Below are positions 47,660 to 56,291 of a DNA stretch of 64,000 nucleotides, piece by piece. Within the stretch, counting starts at the first letter, position 1. The number at the start of each line of letters is the position of its first letter. The stretch is from Klenkia taihuensis (lineage in GTDB: Bacteria > Actinomycetota > Actinomycetes > Mycobacteriales > Geodermatophilaceae): the NCBI RefSeq assembly GCF_900112525.1, contig NZ_FOMD01000006.1, forward strand, positions 88,999-152,998. Direction: 5' to 3'. The notes beneath the pieces were generated by a model, which had not been told where the DNA came from, did not search any database, and worked only from the letters and a program-made list of their open reading frames with translations. A program made the position numbers and the translations under genes.

Positions 47660-49279
47660 GTGGGCTACGTCGACGTCTCCGGGATCCGGTTCACCCTCCC
47701 CGACGGGCGGGTGCTGCTCGACGACGTGTCCTTCCGCGTCGGGGACGGCGCGGTCGCCGCGCTGGTGGGCGAGAACGGTGCCGGCAAGACCACCCTGCTG
47801 CGGATCATCACCGGCGACCTGACCCCCGACGCCGGCTCGGTCGCGGTGGTCGGCGGCCTGGGCGTGATGCGCCAGTTCATCGGTTCGGTCCGCGACGCCA
47901 CCACCGTGCAGCAGTTCCTCGTCGACCTGGCCCCGCCCGCCGTGCGGGAGGCCTGGCACGCCGTCGAGGCCGCCGAGCTGGTGATGATGGAGCGCGACGA
48001 CGAGCCCGCGCAGATGGCCTACGCGAACGCCCTCGCGCACTGGGGCGACGTCGGCGGCTACGACGTCGAGGTCACCTGGGACACCGTCACCGTCGCCGCC
48101 CTCGGCGTCCCCTACGAGCGGTGCAAGTACCGGGAGCTGCAGACGCTGTCCGGCGGTGAGCAGAAGCGGCTGGCGCTGGAGTGCCTGCTGCGCGGTCCCG
48201 ACCAGGTGCTGCTGCTCGACGAGCCGGACAACTACCTCGACGTCCCCGGCAAGCGCTGGCTGGAGGCCCGGCTGGCCGAGACCCGCAAGACCGTGCTGTT
48301 CGTCAGCCACGACCGCGAGCTGCTGGCCACCGTGGCCACCCGGGTGGTCACCGTCGAGGGCGGGACGGCGTGGGTGCACGGCGGGCGCTGGGCCGACTAC
48401 CCGGCCGCCCGCGAGGCCCGGCACGAGCGGATGGCCGAGCTGCGGCTGCGCTGGGAGGAGGAGCACCAGCGCCTGGTCGACCTCACCCGCACCATGCAGC
48501 AGCAGGCCGCCAACTCCCCGGACATGGCCAACCGGTACCACGCGATGCAGACCCGGCTGGCCAAGTTCGAGGCCGCCGGCCCGCCGCCCGAGCGCCCGCC
48601 GCAGCAGGAGGTCTCCATGCGGCTGCGGGGCGGGCGCACCGGCGTGCGGGTGCTGGTCGCCGCCGACCTGGAGCTGACCGGGCTGATGAAGCCCTTCGAC
48701 GTGGAGCTGGACTACGGCGACCGGGTCGCCGTCCTGGGGTCGAACGGGGCCGGCAAGTCGCACTTCCTGCGGCTGCTGGCCGGGCAGGACGTCGACCACA
48801 CCGGCACCTGGAAGCTGGGCGCCCGCGTCGTCCCGGGGTTCTTCGCCCAGACCCACGCCCACCCCGAGTGGATGGACCGCACGCTCACCGACCTGCTGTG
48901 GCACGGCGAGCCGGGCCGGCCGGGCATCGACCGCGGCAAGGCCATGGCGGTGCTGCGGCGCTACGGGCTGGCCGCGGCGGGGGACTCGCTGTTCCGGTCG
49001 CTGTCGGGCGGGCAGCAGGCCCGGTTCCAGGTGCTGCTGCTGGAGCTGTCGGGCTCGACGCTGCTGCTGCTCGACGAGCCCACCGACAACCTCGACGTGC
49101 TCAGCGCCGAGTCCCTGGAGCAGGCGCTGGCCGCCTTCGACGGCACCGTCGTCGCGGTCACCCACGACCGCTGGTTCGCCCGCTCCTTCGACCGCTTCCT
49201 GGTCTTCGGCTCCGACGGCCGGGTCCGCGAGTCGCCCGAGCCGGTCTTCGACGAGGCCCGCGTGGAGCGTGCCCGGTGA
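47660..49279 (+). CDS. ABC-F family ATP-binding protein
   Basis: A 539-residue soluble protein with two ABC domains and no membrane part. Domain one has VGENGAGKTTLLRIITGDLT (about residues 37-56), LSGGEQKRLALECLLRGPDQ and VLLLDEPDNYLDVPG; domain two has VLGSNGAGKSHFLRLLAGQD, SLSGGQQARFQVLLLELSGS and LLLLDEPTDNLDVL. The linker is helical and rich in Glu/Arg. ABC-F proteins act on the ribosome as translation factors or antibiotic-protection proteins. This one resembles the actinobacterial group often placed near resistance genes, but its target is unknown. Confidence 0.9.
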   Translation: MGYVDVSGIRFTLPDGRVLLDDVSFRVGDGAVAALVGENGAGKTTLLRIITGDLTPDAGSVAVVGGLGVMRQFIGSVRDATTVQQFLVDLAPPAVREAWHAVEAAELVMMERDDEPAQMAYANALAHWGDVGGYDVEVTWDTVTVAALGVPYERCKYRELQTLSGGEQKRLALECLLRGPDQVLLLDEPDNYLDVPGKRWLEARLAETRKTVLFVSHDRELLATVATRVVTVEGGTAWVHGGRWADYPAAREARHERMAELRLRWEEEHQRLVDLTRTMQQQAANSPDMANRYHAMQTRLAKFEAAGPPPERPPQQEVSMRLRGGRTGVRVLVAADLELTGLMKPFDVELDYGDRVAVLGSNGAGKSHFLRLLAGQDVDHTGTWKLGARVVPGFFAQTHAHPEWMDRTLTDLLWHGEPGRPGIDRGKAMAVLRRYGLAAAGDSLFRSLSGGQQARFQVLLLELSGSTLLLLDEPTDNLDVLSAESLEQALAAFDGTVVAVTHDRWFARSFDRFLVFGSDGRVRESPEPVFDEARVERAR

Positions 49280-50586
49280 GGTGGCACAACTGGGCCGGCA
49301 ACCAGCGGGCCGACGGCATCGAGGTCCGCCACCCGCGCGGCACCGGCGAGATCGCCACCGTGCTGCACGAGGCCACGGTCGCCGGCCGCCGGGTGCGCCC
49401 GATCGGCAGCGGCCACTCCTTCTCCGGCATCGGCCGGCCCGAGCAGGTGCAGCTGGTGCTCGACCGGCACGCCGACCTGGTCGACATCACCCCCGACGGC
49501 CTGGTCACCGTGCAGGCCGGGATGACCCTGCGCCGGCTCAACGCCGTCCTCGCCCGGGAGGGCTGGGCGCTGACCAACCTGGGCGACATCGACCGGCAGA
49601 CCGTCGCCGGCGCGCTGTCCACCGGCACCCACGGCACCGGCGCCGCGTTCGGCGGGCTGGCCACCCAGGTGCGCGCGCTGCAGCTGGTCACCGCCGACGG
49701 CACCGTGCTGGACTGCTCGGCCGACGAGCAACCCGACGTGCTCTCCGTCGCCCGGCTGGGCCTGGGCGCCCTCGGTGTGCTCAGCACGGTCACCCTGCAG
49801 GCGGTGCCCGCCTTCGCGCTGGGGATGGTCGAGGAGCCGCTGCCGCTGGCGGCGGTGCTCGCCGACCTCGACGGGTTCATGACCTCCACCGACCACGTCG
49901 AGTTCCACTGGTTCCCGCACACCGGCACCTGCCTGACCAAGCGCAACACCCGGGTCCCGGTGTCCGAGGGGCTGGCCCCGCTGCCGCGCCGGCAGTCGCT
50001 GTGGGAGGACGAGCTGCTCTCCAACGGCGCCTACGCCGGGCTGATCGCCGCCGGCCGCGCGGTGCCCGCGCTGGTGCCGCCGCTGGCCCGCTTCGCCTCG
50101 ACCGCGCTCAGCCCCCGCACGGCGACCGACCTCTCCCACCGCGTGTTCGTCTCCACCCGCCGGTTCCGGTTCCGGGAGAGCGAGTACGCCGTCCCGCGGG
50201 ACGCCGTCCCCGACCTGCTGCGTGAGCTCGCCCGGCTGACCGACGTGCGCGGCTGGCGGCTGCCGATCCCCACCGAGGTGCGGTACGCCGCGGCCGACGA
50301 CGTCCCGCTGTCCACCGCGCAGGGCCGGGACACGGCCTACGTCGCGGTGCACCTGCCCGCCCGCAGCGACCCCACGGACTACTTCGCGACCTTCGAGCGG
50401 CTCGCCGGCGAGGTCGGCGGCCGGCCGCACTGGGGCAAGGAGCACGGCCTGGACGCAGCCGTCCTCGCGGAGCGGTACCCGCGGTTCGGCGAGTTCACCG
50501 CCGTGCGCGACCGGCTGGACCCGTCCGGCACGCTGGCCAACGCCTACCTCGACCGCGTGCTGGGGGCGCCGGCCCCGGTGGCCTGA
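49276..50586 (+). CDS. FAD-linked D-arabinono-1,4-lactone oxidase family protein
   Basis: A 436-residue flavoprotein of the aldonolactone oxidase (ALO) family. The FAD-binding PCMH domain has VRPIGSGHSFSGIGRPEQVQ (about residues 40-59) and VAGALSTGTHGTGAAFGGLA with the conserved Thr-His. The C-terminal ALO domain ends with RPHWGKEHGLDAAVLAERYP and FTAVRDRLDPSGTLANAYLD, the typical HWGK signature. It oxidises sugar lactones or alditols. The GTG overlaps the ABC-F stop. Its last 43 bases overlap the convergent qsuB gene. Confidence 0.9.
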   Translation: MRWHNWAGNQRADGIEVRHPRGTGEIATVLHEATVAGRRVRPIGSGHSFSGIGRPEQVQLVLDRHADLVDITPDGLVTVQAGMTLRRLNAVLAREGWALTNLGDIDRQTVAGALSTGTHGTGAAFGGLATQVRALQLVTADGTVLDCSADEQPDVLSVARLGLGALGVLSTVTLQAVPAFALGMVEEPLPLAAVLADLDGFMTSTDHVEFHWFPHTGTCLTKRNTRVPVSEGLAPLPRRQSLWEDELLSNGAYAGLIAAGRAVPALVPPLARFASTALSPRTATDLSHRVFVSTRRFRFRESEYAVPRDAVPDLLRELARLTDVRGWRLPIPTEVRYAAADDVPLSTAQGRDTAYVAVHLPARSDPTDYFATFERLAGEVGGRPHWGKEHGLDAAVLAERYPRFGEFTAVRDRLDPSGTLANAYLDRVLGAPAPVA

Positions 50587-52403
50587 CGAGCGCGACGGTG
50601 CGCGGCCATCCGCACCGGGGTGTTCACCGCGCCGTACCCGTCGTAGCCGTGCAGGCGCTGCACGAACTCGAAGAAGACCCGGCCGGCCTGCACCTCGGTG
50701 ACCAGGTGCAGGTAGGCGCCGTGCGCGTCGGTGTCGTGCAGCAGGCCGTGCTCGCGCAGGTCGGCCAGCAGCTGCGGGTCCAGGTCGACCCGGGACGCCA
50801 GGTCGTCGTGGTAGTTCCCCGGGACGGCGAGCAGCGGCGCCCCGGCCGCCCGCAGCGCGCGGGCGGTGGCGACGAGGTCGTCGGTGGCGAACGCGACGTG
50901 CTGCGGGTCCGGGACCGCCGGGCTCCAGTCGCCGCGGCGCAGCACCGACGCCGACAGCACGAGCCGGACGGCGCGGTCGGGGGTGGTCACCCCGCGGGAG
51001 CGGACCAGGCCGAACGGGGCGGCCACCTCGCTGCCGCCGCCGTCGGCCAGGCCCAGCACCGAGCGGTAGAACAGCCCGGCCTCGTCGTAGGAGTCGTAGG
51101 GCTGGGTCAGCGAGACGTGGTCGGTGCCGGTGAGGCCGGCGCCCTCGGCCGTGCCGCCGGTGGGCAGGAAGTCGGCCGGCCAGCCGTCGGGCCCGGTGCG
51201 GGCGAGGAACACCTGGGTGCCGTCGGGCGCGGCCACCGCGGACAGCTCGGCCTCCGCGGCGCCGCGGGAGCGGGGGAGGACCGGGGCCAGCAGCGCCTCG
51301 GCCCGGGCGGCCGAGGCCGTGGGGTCGGCGGACTCGACGGCCACCGCGGCGACGGCGGCCTCGCCCTCGCCGGTGCGGGGGGCCCCGGCGTTGAGCAGCA
51401 CCCGCGCGGCGCCCTGCTCCCACAGCTGGACGGGCTTGGAGCGGTGCTGCCCGGTGTGCGCGAACCCGAGCCGGCCCAGCACGTCGGCCAGCACCGGGCC
51501 CGAGGTGCCGTCGACGGCGAGCTCGGTGAAGGCGTACCCGCGCAGCGCCGGGGCGGGCGGCAGCACCAGCGGGTCGGCCGGCAGCGCGGCCTCCAGGGCC
51601 AGCAGCGAGCGCATGGCGTCGACCGCCGTCCGGGCCGGGTCGGACTGCCGGAAGACGTCGTTGAACACCTCCAGCGACAGCGGGCCGGCGTACCCGGCGG
51701 CCAGCACGTGCCCGAGGAAGGCGGGCAGGTCGAAGGCGCCCTGGCCCGGGAAGAGGCGGTGGTGGCGGGACCACTGCAGCACGTCCATGTCCAGCCGCGG
51801 GGCGTCGGCCAGCTGCAGGAAGAACAGCTTGTCCCCGGGGACGGCGGCGAACCCGGCCGGGTCGCCGCCGCGGGAGAGCACGTGGAAGGAGTCCAGGCAC
51901 AGGCCCAGCGCCGGGTGGTCGGCGGCCTCGACCACCCGCCAGGAGTGGTCCCAGGTGGAGACGTGGGAGCCCCAGGCCAGCGCCTCGTAGGCGATCCGCA
52001 TGCCGCGCTCGGCGGCGAGGTCGGCCGCGGCGGTTAGCTGGGCGGTCAGCTCGTCGTCGTCGCGGACCGCGTCGGGGGCGACGGCCGAGCAGACCAGCAC
52101 GGTGTCCACGCCGAGGGCGGCCATGACGTCGAACTTGGCCCGGGCGCGGCGCAGGTTGCGCGCCGCGGTGGCCGGGTCGGTGGAGTCCAGGTCGCGGAAG
52201 GGCTGGTAGAGGTCCGGCGACAGGCCGAGGTCGGCGCAGCGGGCGGCGAGCTCGGCCGGCGCCCAGGGCGAGGCCACCAGGTCGGGCTCGAACACCTCGA
52301 CGCCGTCGAACCCGGCGGCGGCCGCGGCGGCCAGCTTGTCCTCCAGCGTGCCGGACAGGCACACCGTGGCCACCGAGCGGCGTCGGGTGCTGCGGTCAGC
52401 CAA
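50544..52403 (-). CDS. qsuB: 3-dehydroshikimate dehydratase, fused DSD-HPPD type (QsuB-like)
   Basis: A 619-residue two-domain protein, the same layout and size as Corynebacterium QsuB. The N-terminal TIM barrel opens SVATVCLSGTLEDKLAAAAA and carries the expected metal ligands Glu140 (IAYEALAWGSH), Asp171 (CLDSFHVLSRGG), Gln197 (FFLQLADAPR) and Glu245 (LSLEVFNDVFRQ). The C-terminal half is a 4-hydroxyphenylpyruvate dioxygenase-like VOC domain ending FFEFVQRLHGYDGYGAVNTP. It converts 3-dehydroshikimate to protocatechuate. It starts at TTG 52403, overlapping the qsuD stop by 8 bases. Confidence 0.92.
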   Translation of the reverse strand: MADRSTRRRSVATVCLSGTLEDKLAAAAAAGFDGVEVFEPDLVASPWAPAELAARCADLGLSPDLYQPFRDLDSTDPATAARNLRRARAKFDVMAALGVDTVLVCSAVAPDAVRDDDELTAQLTAAADLAAERGMRIAYEALAWGSHVSTWDHSWRVVEAADHPALGLCLDSFHVLSRGGDPAGFAAVPGDKLFFLQLADAPRLDMDVLQWSRHHRLFPGQGAFDLPAFLGHVLAAGYAGPLSLEVFNDVFRQSDPARTAVDAMRSLLALEAALPADPLVLPPAPALRGYAFTELAVDGTSGPVLADVLGRLGFAHTGQHRSKPVQLWEQGAARVLLNAGAPRTGEGEAAVAAVAVESADPTASAARAEALLAPVLPRSRGAAEAELSAVAAPDGTQVFLARTGPDGWPADFLPTGGTAEGAGLTGTDHVSLTQPYDSYDEAGLFYRSVLGLADGGGSEVAAPFGLVRSRGVTTPDRAVRLVLSASVLRRGDWSPAVPDPQHVAFATDDLVATARALRAAGAPLLAVPGNYHDDLASRVDLDPQLLADLREHGLLHDTDAHGAYLHLVTEVQAGRVFFEFVQRLHGYDGYGAVNTPVRMAAHRRARQATGAGAPSTRSR

Positions 52404-53280
52404 CGGGGGTGCCCGCCGGGTCGACCAGCGTCGCGAAGTGGGCCAGCATCCGGTCGGCGTCGGGCTCGACGCCGGTGAACAGCCGGAAGGAGTCCACCGC
52501 CTGGAACACCGCCATGCCGCCGCCGTCGAGCACCCGGCAGCCGCGCTCGCGGGCGGTGCGCACCAGCTCGGTCTCCAGCGGGCGGTAGACGATGTCGGCC
52601 ACCCACAGCCCCGGCCGCAGCAGGTCGGCGGGGACGGCGGAGCCCGGGTGGGCGGCCATGCCGGTGGGTGTGGCGTGCACCAGCCCGTCGGCGCCGGCCA
52701 GCGCGCCGGGCAGGCCGGCGAGGTCGCCGCCGTCCGCCCGGTCCGCGCCGAACCGGCCGACCAGCTGCGCGGCCAGCGCCTCGGCGCGCTCCCGGTCGAC
52801 GTCCAGCACGGTCAGCCGGCCGGTGCCCAGGGTGAGCAGGGCGTGCGCCACCGCGGCCCCGGCCCCGCCGGCGCCCAGCAGCACTACGCGGTCCACCACG
52901 ACGTCGGGCAGGCCCCGGTCGACGTTGCGCGCGAAGCCCGACCAGTCGGTGTTGTGGCCGACCGCGCGGCCGTCGGTGAACACCACGGTGTTGACCGCGC
53001 CCAGCGCCTCGGCGTCGGGGGAGAGCTCGTCGAGGTGCTCGATGACCAGCTGCTTGCAGGGGTGGGTGATGTTCAGCCCGTCGTAGCCGGCGGTCCGCGC
53101 GGCCCGGACCAGCTCGCCTACGTCCTCGGGGGCGCGGCCGAGCACGTCGATGTCCAGCCGGCGGTAGACGTAGCGCAGGCCCAGGGCGTCGGCCTCGTGC
53201 TCGTGCAGCGGGGGGCTCAGCGACGGGCCGATGCCCGAGCCGATCAGCCCGACGACGACGCCGGGTCGGGACTGCTGCAC
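52396..53280 (-). CDS. qsuD: quinate/shikimate dehydrogenase (QsuD/AroE family)
   Basis: A 294-residue dehydrogenase. The substrate site has GSGIGPSLSPPLHEHEAD and GLNITHPCKQ with Lys76, and GHNTDWSGF with Asp112. The nucleotide fold has LLGAGGAGAAVAHALLTLG followed by Asp160, which favours NAD+ over NADP+, the catabolic type. The C-terminus (GGMAVFQAVDSFRLFTGVEP) strongly resembles Corynebacterium QsuD. It oxidises shikimate or quinate. The GTG at 53280 has GGAGG five bases upstream. Followed by qsuB with an 8-base overlap. Confidence 0.93.
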   Translation of the reverse strand: MQQSRPGVVVGLIGSGIGPSLSPPLHEHEADALGLRYVYRRLDIDVLGRAPEDVGELVRAARTAGYDGLNITHPCKQLVIEHLDELSPDAEALGAVNTVVFTDGRAVGHNTDWSGFARNVDRGLPDVVVDRVVLLGAGGAGAAVAHALLTLGTGRLTVLDVDRERAEALAAQLVGRFGADRADGGDLAGLPGALAGADGLVHATPTGMAAHPGSAVPADLLRPGLWVADIVYRPLETELVRTARERGCRVLDGGGMAVFQAVDSFRLFTGVEPDADRMLAHFATLVDPAGTPVG

Positions 53281-53291
53281 GCGGGCCTCCG

Positions 53292-53310
53292 TATGTACCA
53301 GTTGGTGAGT
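53292..53310 (-). promoter_or_regulatory. TetR-type operator candidate at the qsuD promoter
   Basis: On the minus strand the site reads ACTCACCAACTGGTACATA. It matches the site at 54078-54096 (ACTAACCAGCTAGTACATA) at 16 of 19 positions. It lies 12 bases before the qsuD GTG and in the region shared with the divergent tetR gene. Confidence 0.65.
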
Positions 53311-53373
53311 TGCTGAGACCCAGGACACCACACCGCACGCCCCGGCGCCATTCCCCCGCCCTACGCTGCGCAG

Positions 53374-54030
53374 GTGACCGTGACCCCCGAACGCACCCGG
53401 GACGCCGACCGCACACGGGCCGAGATCCTGGCCGTGGCCACCGAGGAGTTCGCGCACTCGGGCTACGCCGGCGCCCGGGTCGACGTCATCGCGGCCAAGA
53501 CCAGCACCACCAAGCGGATGATCTACTACTACTTCGGCGGCAAGGAGCAGCTCTACGTCGCCGTCCTCGAGGCCGCCTACCTGCGCATCCGCAGCCTGGA
53601 GACCCAGCTCGACGTCGAGTACCTCGACCCGGTCGAGGCGGTGCGCGAGGTCGCCGGGCTCACCTTCGACCACCACGAGGCGCACCCGGACTTCGTGCGG
53701 CTGGTCAGCATCGAGAACATCCACCACGGCGAGCACATCGCCCGCTCGTCGGTGCTGTCGGGCCTGGCGAACCCGGCCCTCGACGTCCTCGGCGGCATCC
53801 TCGAGCGCGGCCGGGCCGCGGGCCGGTTCCGCGACGACGTCGACGCCCTGGACGTGCACCAGGTGATCAGCGGCTTCTGCATCTTCCGCACGGCGAACCG
53901 GCACACCTTCGGCGCCCTCTTCGGCCGCGACATGCTCGACCCGGCCCGCCGCGACCACCAGCGCGCGCTCATCGGTGACCTGGTCGTCGCGTGGCTCTCG
54001 TCGCCGGGGGCCGAACCGCTGGGCGTGTGA
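53374..54030 (+). CDS. TetR/AcrR-family regulator of the shikimate locus
   Basis: A 218-residue regulator. The N-terminal HTH reads ILAVATEEFAHSGYAGARVD and TSTTKRMIYYYFGGKEQLYV (about residues 42-61). The C-terminal domain contains HPDFVRLVSIENIHHGEHIA and FCIFRTANRHTFGALFGRDM, of the TetR C-terminal domain found in shikimate/protocatechuate-type regulators. The GTG at 53374 has TACGCT six bases upstream (leaderless type). It sits between qsuBD and the transporter, each preceded by a matching operator, so it likely controls both. Confidence 0.88.
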   Translation: MTVTPERTRDADRTRAEILAVATEEFAHSGYAGARVDVIAAKTSTTKRMIYYYFGGKEQLYVAVLEAAYLRIRSLETQLDVEYLDPVEAVREVAGLTFDHHEAHPDFVRLVSIENIHHGEHIARSSVLSGLANPALDVLGGILERGRAAGRFRDDVDALDVHQVISGFCIFRTANRHTFGALFGRDMLDPARRDHQRALIGDLVVAWLSSPGAEPLGV

Positions 54031-54077
54031 CCCACGTCTTGACAGGGTGATGCGGGCCACCTCATCCTCTGCGGCGT

Positions 54078-54096
54078 ACTAACCAGCTAGTACATA
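54078..54096 (+). promoter_or_regulatory. TetR-type operator candidate at the transporter promoter
   Basis: ACTAACCAGCTAGTACATA, containing the inverted repeat GTACTA-N6-TAGTAC (54076-54093), lies about 28 bases before the GTG of the MHS transporter. A near-identical 19-mer occurs inverted at the qsuD side. Confidence 0.7.
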
Positions 54097-54124
54097 AGCC
54101 GCCGCACTCATCGAGGAGCACGAC

Positions 54125-55471
54125 GTGACGACGCCGACCAGTCCGCCCACGGGGGGCACGGGCTTCGTGGCCAACCCGCGCAAGGCCGCCACCGCCGCCT
54201 TCGTCGGCAGCGCCCTGGAGTACTACGACTTCTTCATCTACGGCACGGCCGCAGCCCTGGTCTTCGGCCAGGTCTTCTTCCCCTCCGACAACCCGGCCGC
54301 GGGGACCCTGCTGGCGCTGGCCACCTTCGGCGTCGGCTACCTCGCCCGCCCGGTCGGCGCCCTGGTGCTCGGCCACATGGGCGACAAGTTCGGCCGCAAG
54401 AACGTGCTGGTGCTGACCGTCCTGCTCATGGGCGTCTCGACCTTCCTCGTCGGCTGCCTGCCCTCCTACGACGCCATCGGCGTCGCCGCACCGATCGCGC
54501 TGGTCGTGCTGCGGCTGGCGCAGGGCTTCTCCGCCGGCGGCGAGCAGGCCGGGGCGAACTCGATGAGCCTGGAGCACGCACCCGACGACCGGCGGGCCTT
54601 CTTCACCAGCTTCACCCTCAGCGGCACCCAGGGCGGCCAGATCCTGGCGACCGCGATCTTCATCCCGATCGCGGTGCTGCCCGACGAGCAGCTGCTGACG
54701 TGGGGCTGGCGCATCCCGTTCTTCCTGTCCGCGATCGTCGTCCTCGTCGCGTTCCTCATCCGGCGCAACCTCGAGGAGACCCCGGTCTTCGAGCAGGAGA
54801 AGGCCAGCGCCGAGGTGGCCAAGATGCCCCTGGCCGTGCTCCTGCGGGACCACTGGCCCGCCGTGCTGCGGGTCGTCCTCGCCGCCGTCATCGCCTCGGT
54901 CAGCACCATCTTCACCGTGTACGCGCTGAACTACGCGGTGAACACCGTGGGGCTGGAGCGCACGCCGATGCTGTGGGTCGGGGTGCTGGCCAACGTCATC
55001 GCGCTGTTCGCCATCCCGCTGTGGGGCCGGCTGGCCGACCGGGTGGGCCGCAAGCCGGTCTTCCTGTTCGGCAGCGCCGGCTGCGCACTGCTGATGTTCG
55101 GCTACCTCTGGTCGATCTCGCAGGGCGACTACCTGCTGATCTTCGCCTTCGGTCTGGTCATGTTCGGCATCGTGCACAGCGCGACCAGCGGCACGTGGCC
55201 GGCCTTCTACGGCGAGATGTTCCCCGCTCGCGTCCGCCTGTCGGGCATGGCGCTGGGCACCCAGATCGGGTTCGCGATCGCCGGGTTCGCCCCGACCATC
55301 GGCGGCGCCGTCGCCGGGGACGGGGTCGACGCGTGGTTCCTGGTCGCGGCGGTCACCGCGGTGTTCTGCCTGGTCAACGTCGTGGCCGTCGCGACGGCCC
55401 GGGAGACGCACCGGGTGCCCACCGCCCAGCTCGGTGAGCCGGGCGCACGCCGGCAGACCGCCGGGGTCTGA
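54125..55471 (+). CDS. MFS transporter, MHS (metabolite:H+ symporter) family, probable shikimate importer
   Basis: A 448-residue, 12-helix MHS-family carrier: FVGSALEYYDFFIYGTAAAL (residues 26-45), LGHMGDKFGRKNVLVLTVLL, RLAQGFSAGGEQAGANSMSL and WGRLADRVGRKPVFLFGSAG. The family includes ShiA-like shikimate and dicarboxylate importers. Placement with QsuB and QsuD homologues and a shared operator suggests shikimate or a related cyclohexane carboxylate. The GTG has GAGGAG eight bases upstream. A gene of the MBL fold follows after four bases. Confidence 0.88.
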   Translation: MTTPTSPPTGGTGFVANPRKAATAAFVGSALEYYDFFIYGTAAALVFGQVFFPSDNPAAGTLLALATFGVGYLARPVGALVLGHMGDKFGRKNVLVLTVLLMGVSTFLVGCLPSYDAIGVAAPIALVVLRLAQGFSAGGEQAGANSMSLEHAPDDRRAFFTSFTLSGTQGGQILATAIFIPIAVLPDEQLLTWGWRIPFFLSAIVVLVAFLIRRNLEETPVFEQEKASAEVAKMPLAVLLRDHWPAVLRVVLAAVIASVSTIFTVYALNYAVNTVGLERTPMLWVGVLANVIALFAIPLWGRLADRVGRKPVFLFGSAGCALLMFGYLWSISQGDYLLIFAFGLVMFGIVHSATSGTWPAFYGEMFPARVRLSGMALGTQIGFAIAGFAPTIGGAVAGDGVDAWFLVAAVTAVFCLVNVVAVATARETHRVPTAQLGEPGARRQTAGV

Positions 55472-55475
55472 CCGC

Positions 55476-56285
55476 GTGTCCCTCGTCGACGAGCTGCGCC
55501 CGGACGGCGCGGGCCTGTGGCGGGTGCTGGCCGTGCGCTACGCGACCCGCCAGGGCACGCGCGGCCAGCACTTCCTGGGGCACGACGAGCGGTCGGCCGA
55601 GCCGCACCCCACCGCCTACTACGTCTGGCTGGCGGTGTCCGGCTCGTCCACCGTGCTCGTCGACGCGGGCATCTCGGCCGACCACGCCGCCACGGTGACC
55701 GGGCTGGACCACCGCGGCTCGCCCGTGCAGCTGCTCGGCGAGGTCGGCGTCGCCCCCGAGGACGTCGACCTCGTCGTCCTCACCCACCTGCACTACGACC
55801 ACACCGGCACGGTCGCCGAGCTGCCCCGGGCCCGGTACGTCGTGCAGCAGGAGGAGTGGGCGTACTGGACCGGCCCGTGGGCCCGCCGGATCACCCGCGA
55901 GCACTGGCTGAACAGCGCCGCCGACATGGCCCACCTGGCCGCCGTCGGGGAGCGGCTGGAGCTGGTGGACGGCGACCGGGAGCTGGCGCCGGGCCTGTCG
56001 GTGCACCGGGTCGGCGGGCACACGGCGGGCATGCAGGTGGTGCGTGCCGTGACGCCGGCCGGCGCCGTCGTGCTGGCCTCCGACAGCAGCCACTTCTACG
56101 AGAACGTCGAGACCGACCGCCCCGGCACGCTCCTGCACTCGATGCCCGGGGTGTACGGGGCCTTCGACCGCGTGCAGGAACTGGCCGACCCGGGTCTCGT
56201 CGTGCCCGGCCACGACCCGGAGGTGCTGCAGCGCCACCCGGCGGCCGCGCCGTCGCTGGCCGGCCGGGTGGCGCTCATCGGCTGA
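55476..56285 (+). CDS. MBL-fold hydrolase, N-acyl homoserine lactonase-like
   Basis: A 269-residue metallo-beta-lactamase-fold protein. The zinc motif is HLHYDHTG (about residues 105-112) with VVLT before it; VHRVGGHTAGMQ and ASDSSHFYENVETDRP provide further ligands, and a late VVPGHDPEVLQ the last His. This is the pattern of AHL-lactonase-type hydrolases, many of which act on other lactones. The close junction with the transporter (4 bases) suggests the same operon, so hydrolysis of a lactone or ester in the shikimate/quinate pathway is one possibility. Confidence 0.84.
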   Translation: MSLVDELRPDGAGLWRVLAVRYATRQGTRGQHFLGHDERSAEPHPTAYYVWLAVSGSSTVLVDAGISADHAATVTGLDHRGSPVQLLGEVGVAPEDVDLVVLTHLHYDHTGTVAELPRARYVVQQEEWAYWTGPWARRITREHWLNSAADMAHLAAVGERLELVDGDRELAPGLSVHRVGGHTAGMQVVRAVTPAGAVVLASDSSHFYENVETDRPGTLLHSMPGVYGAFDRVQELADPGLVVPGHDPEVLQRHPAAAPSLAGRVALIG

Positions 56286-56291
56286 GCGGGG

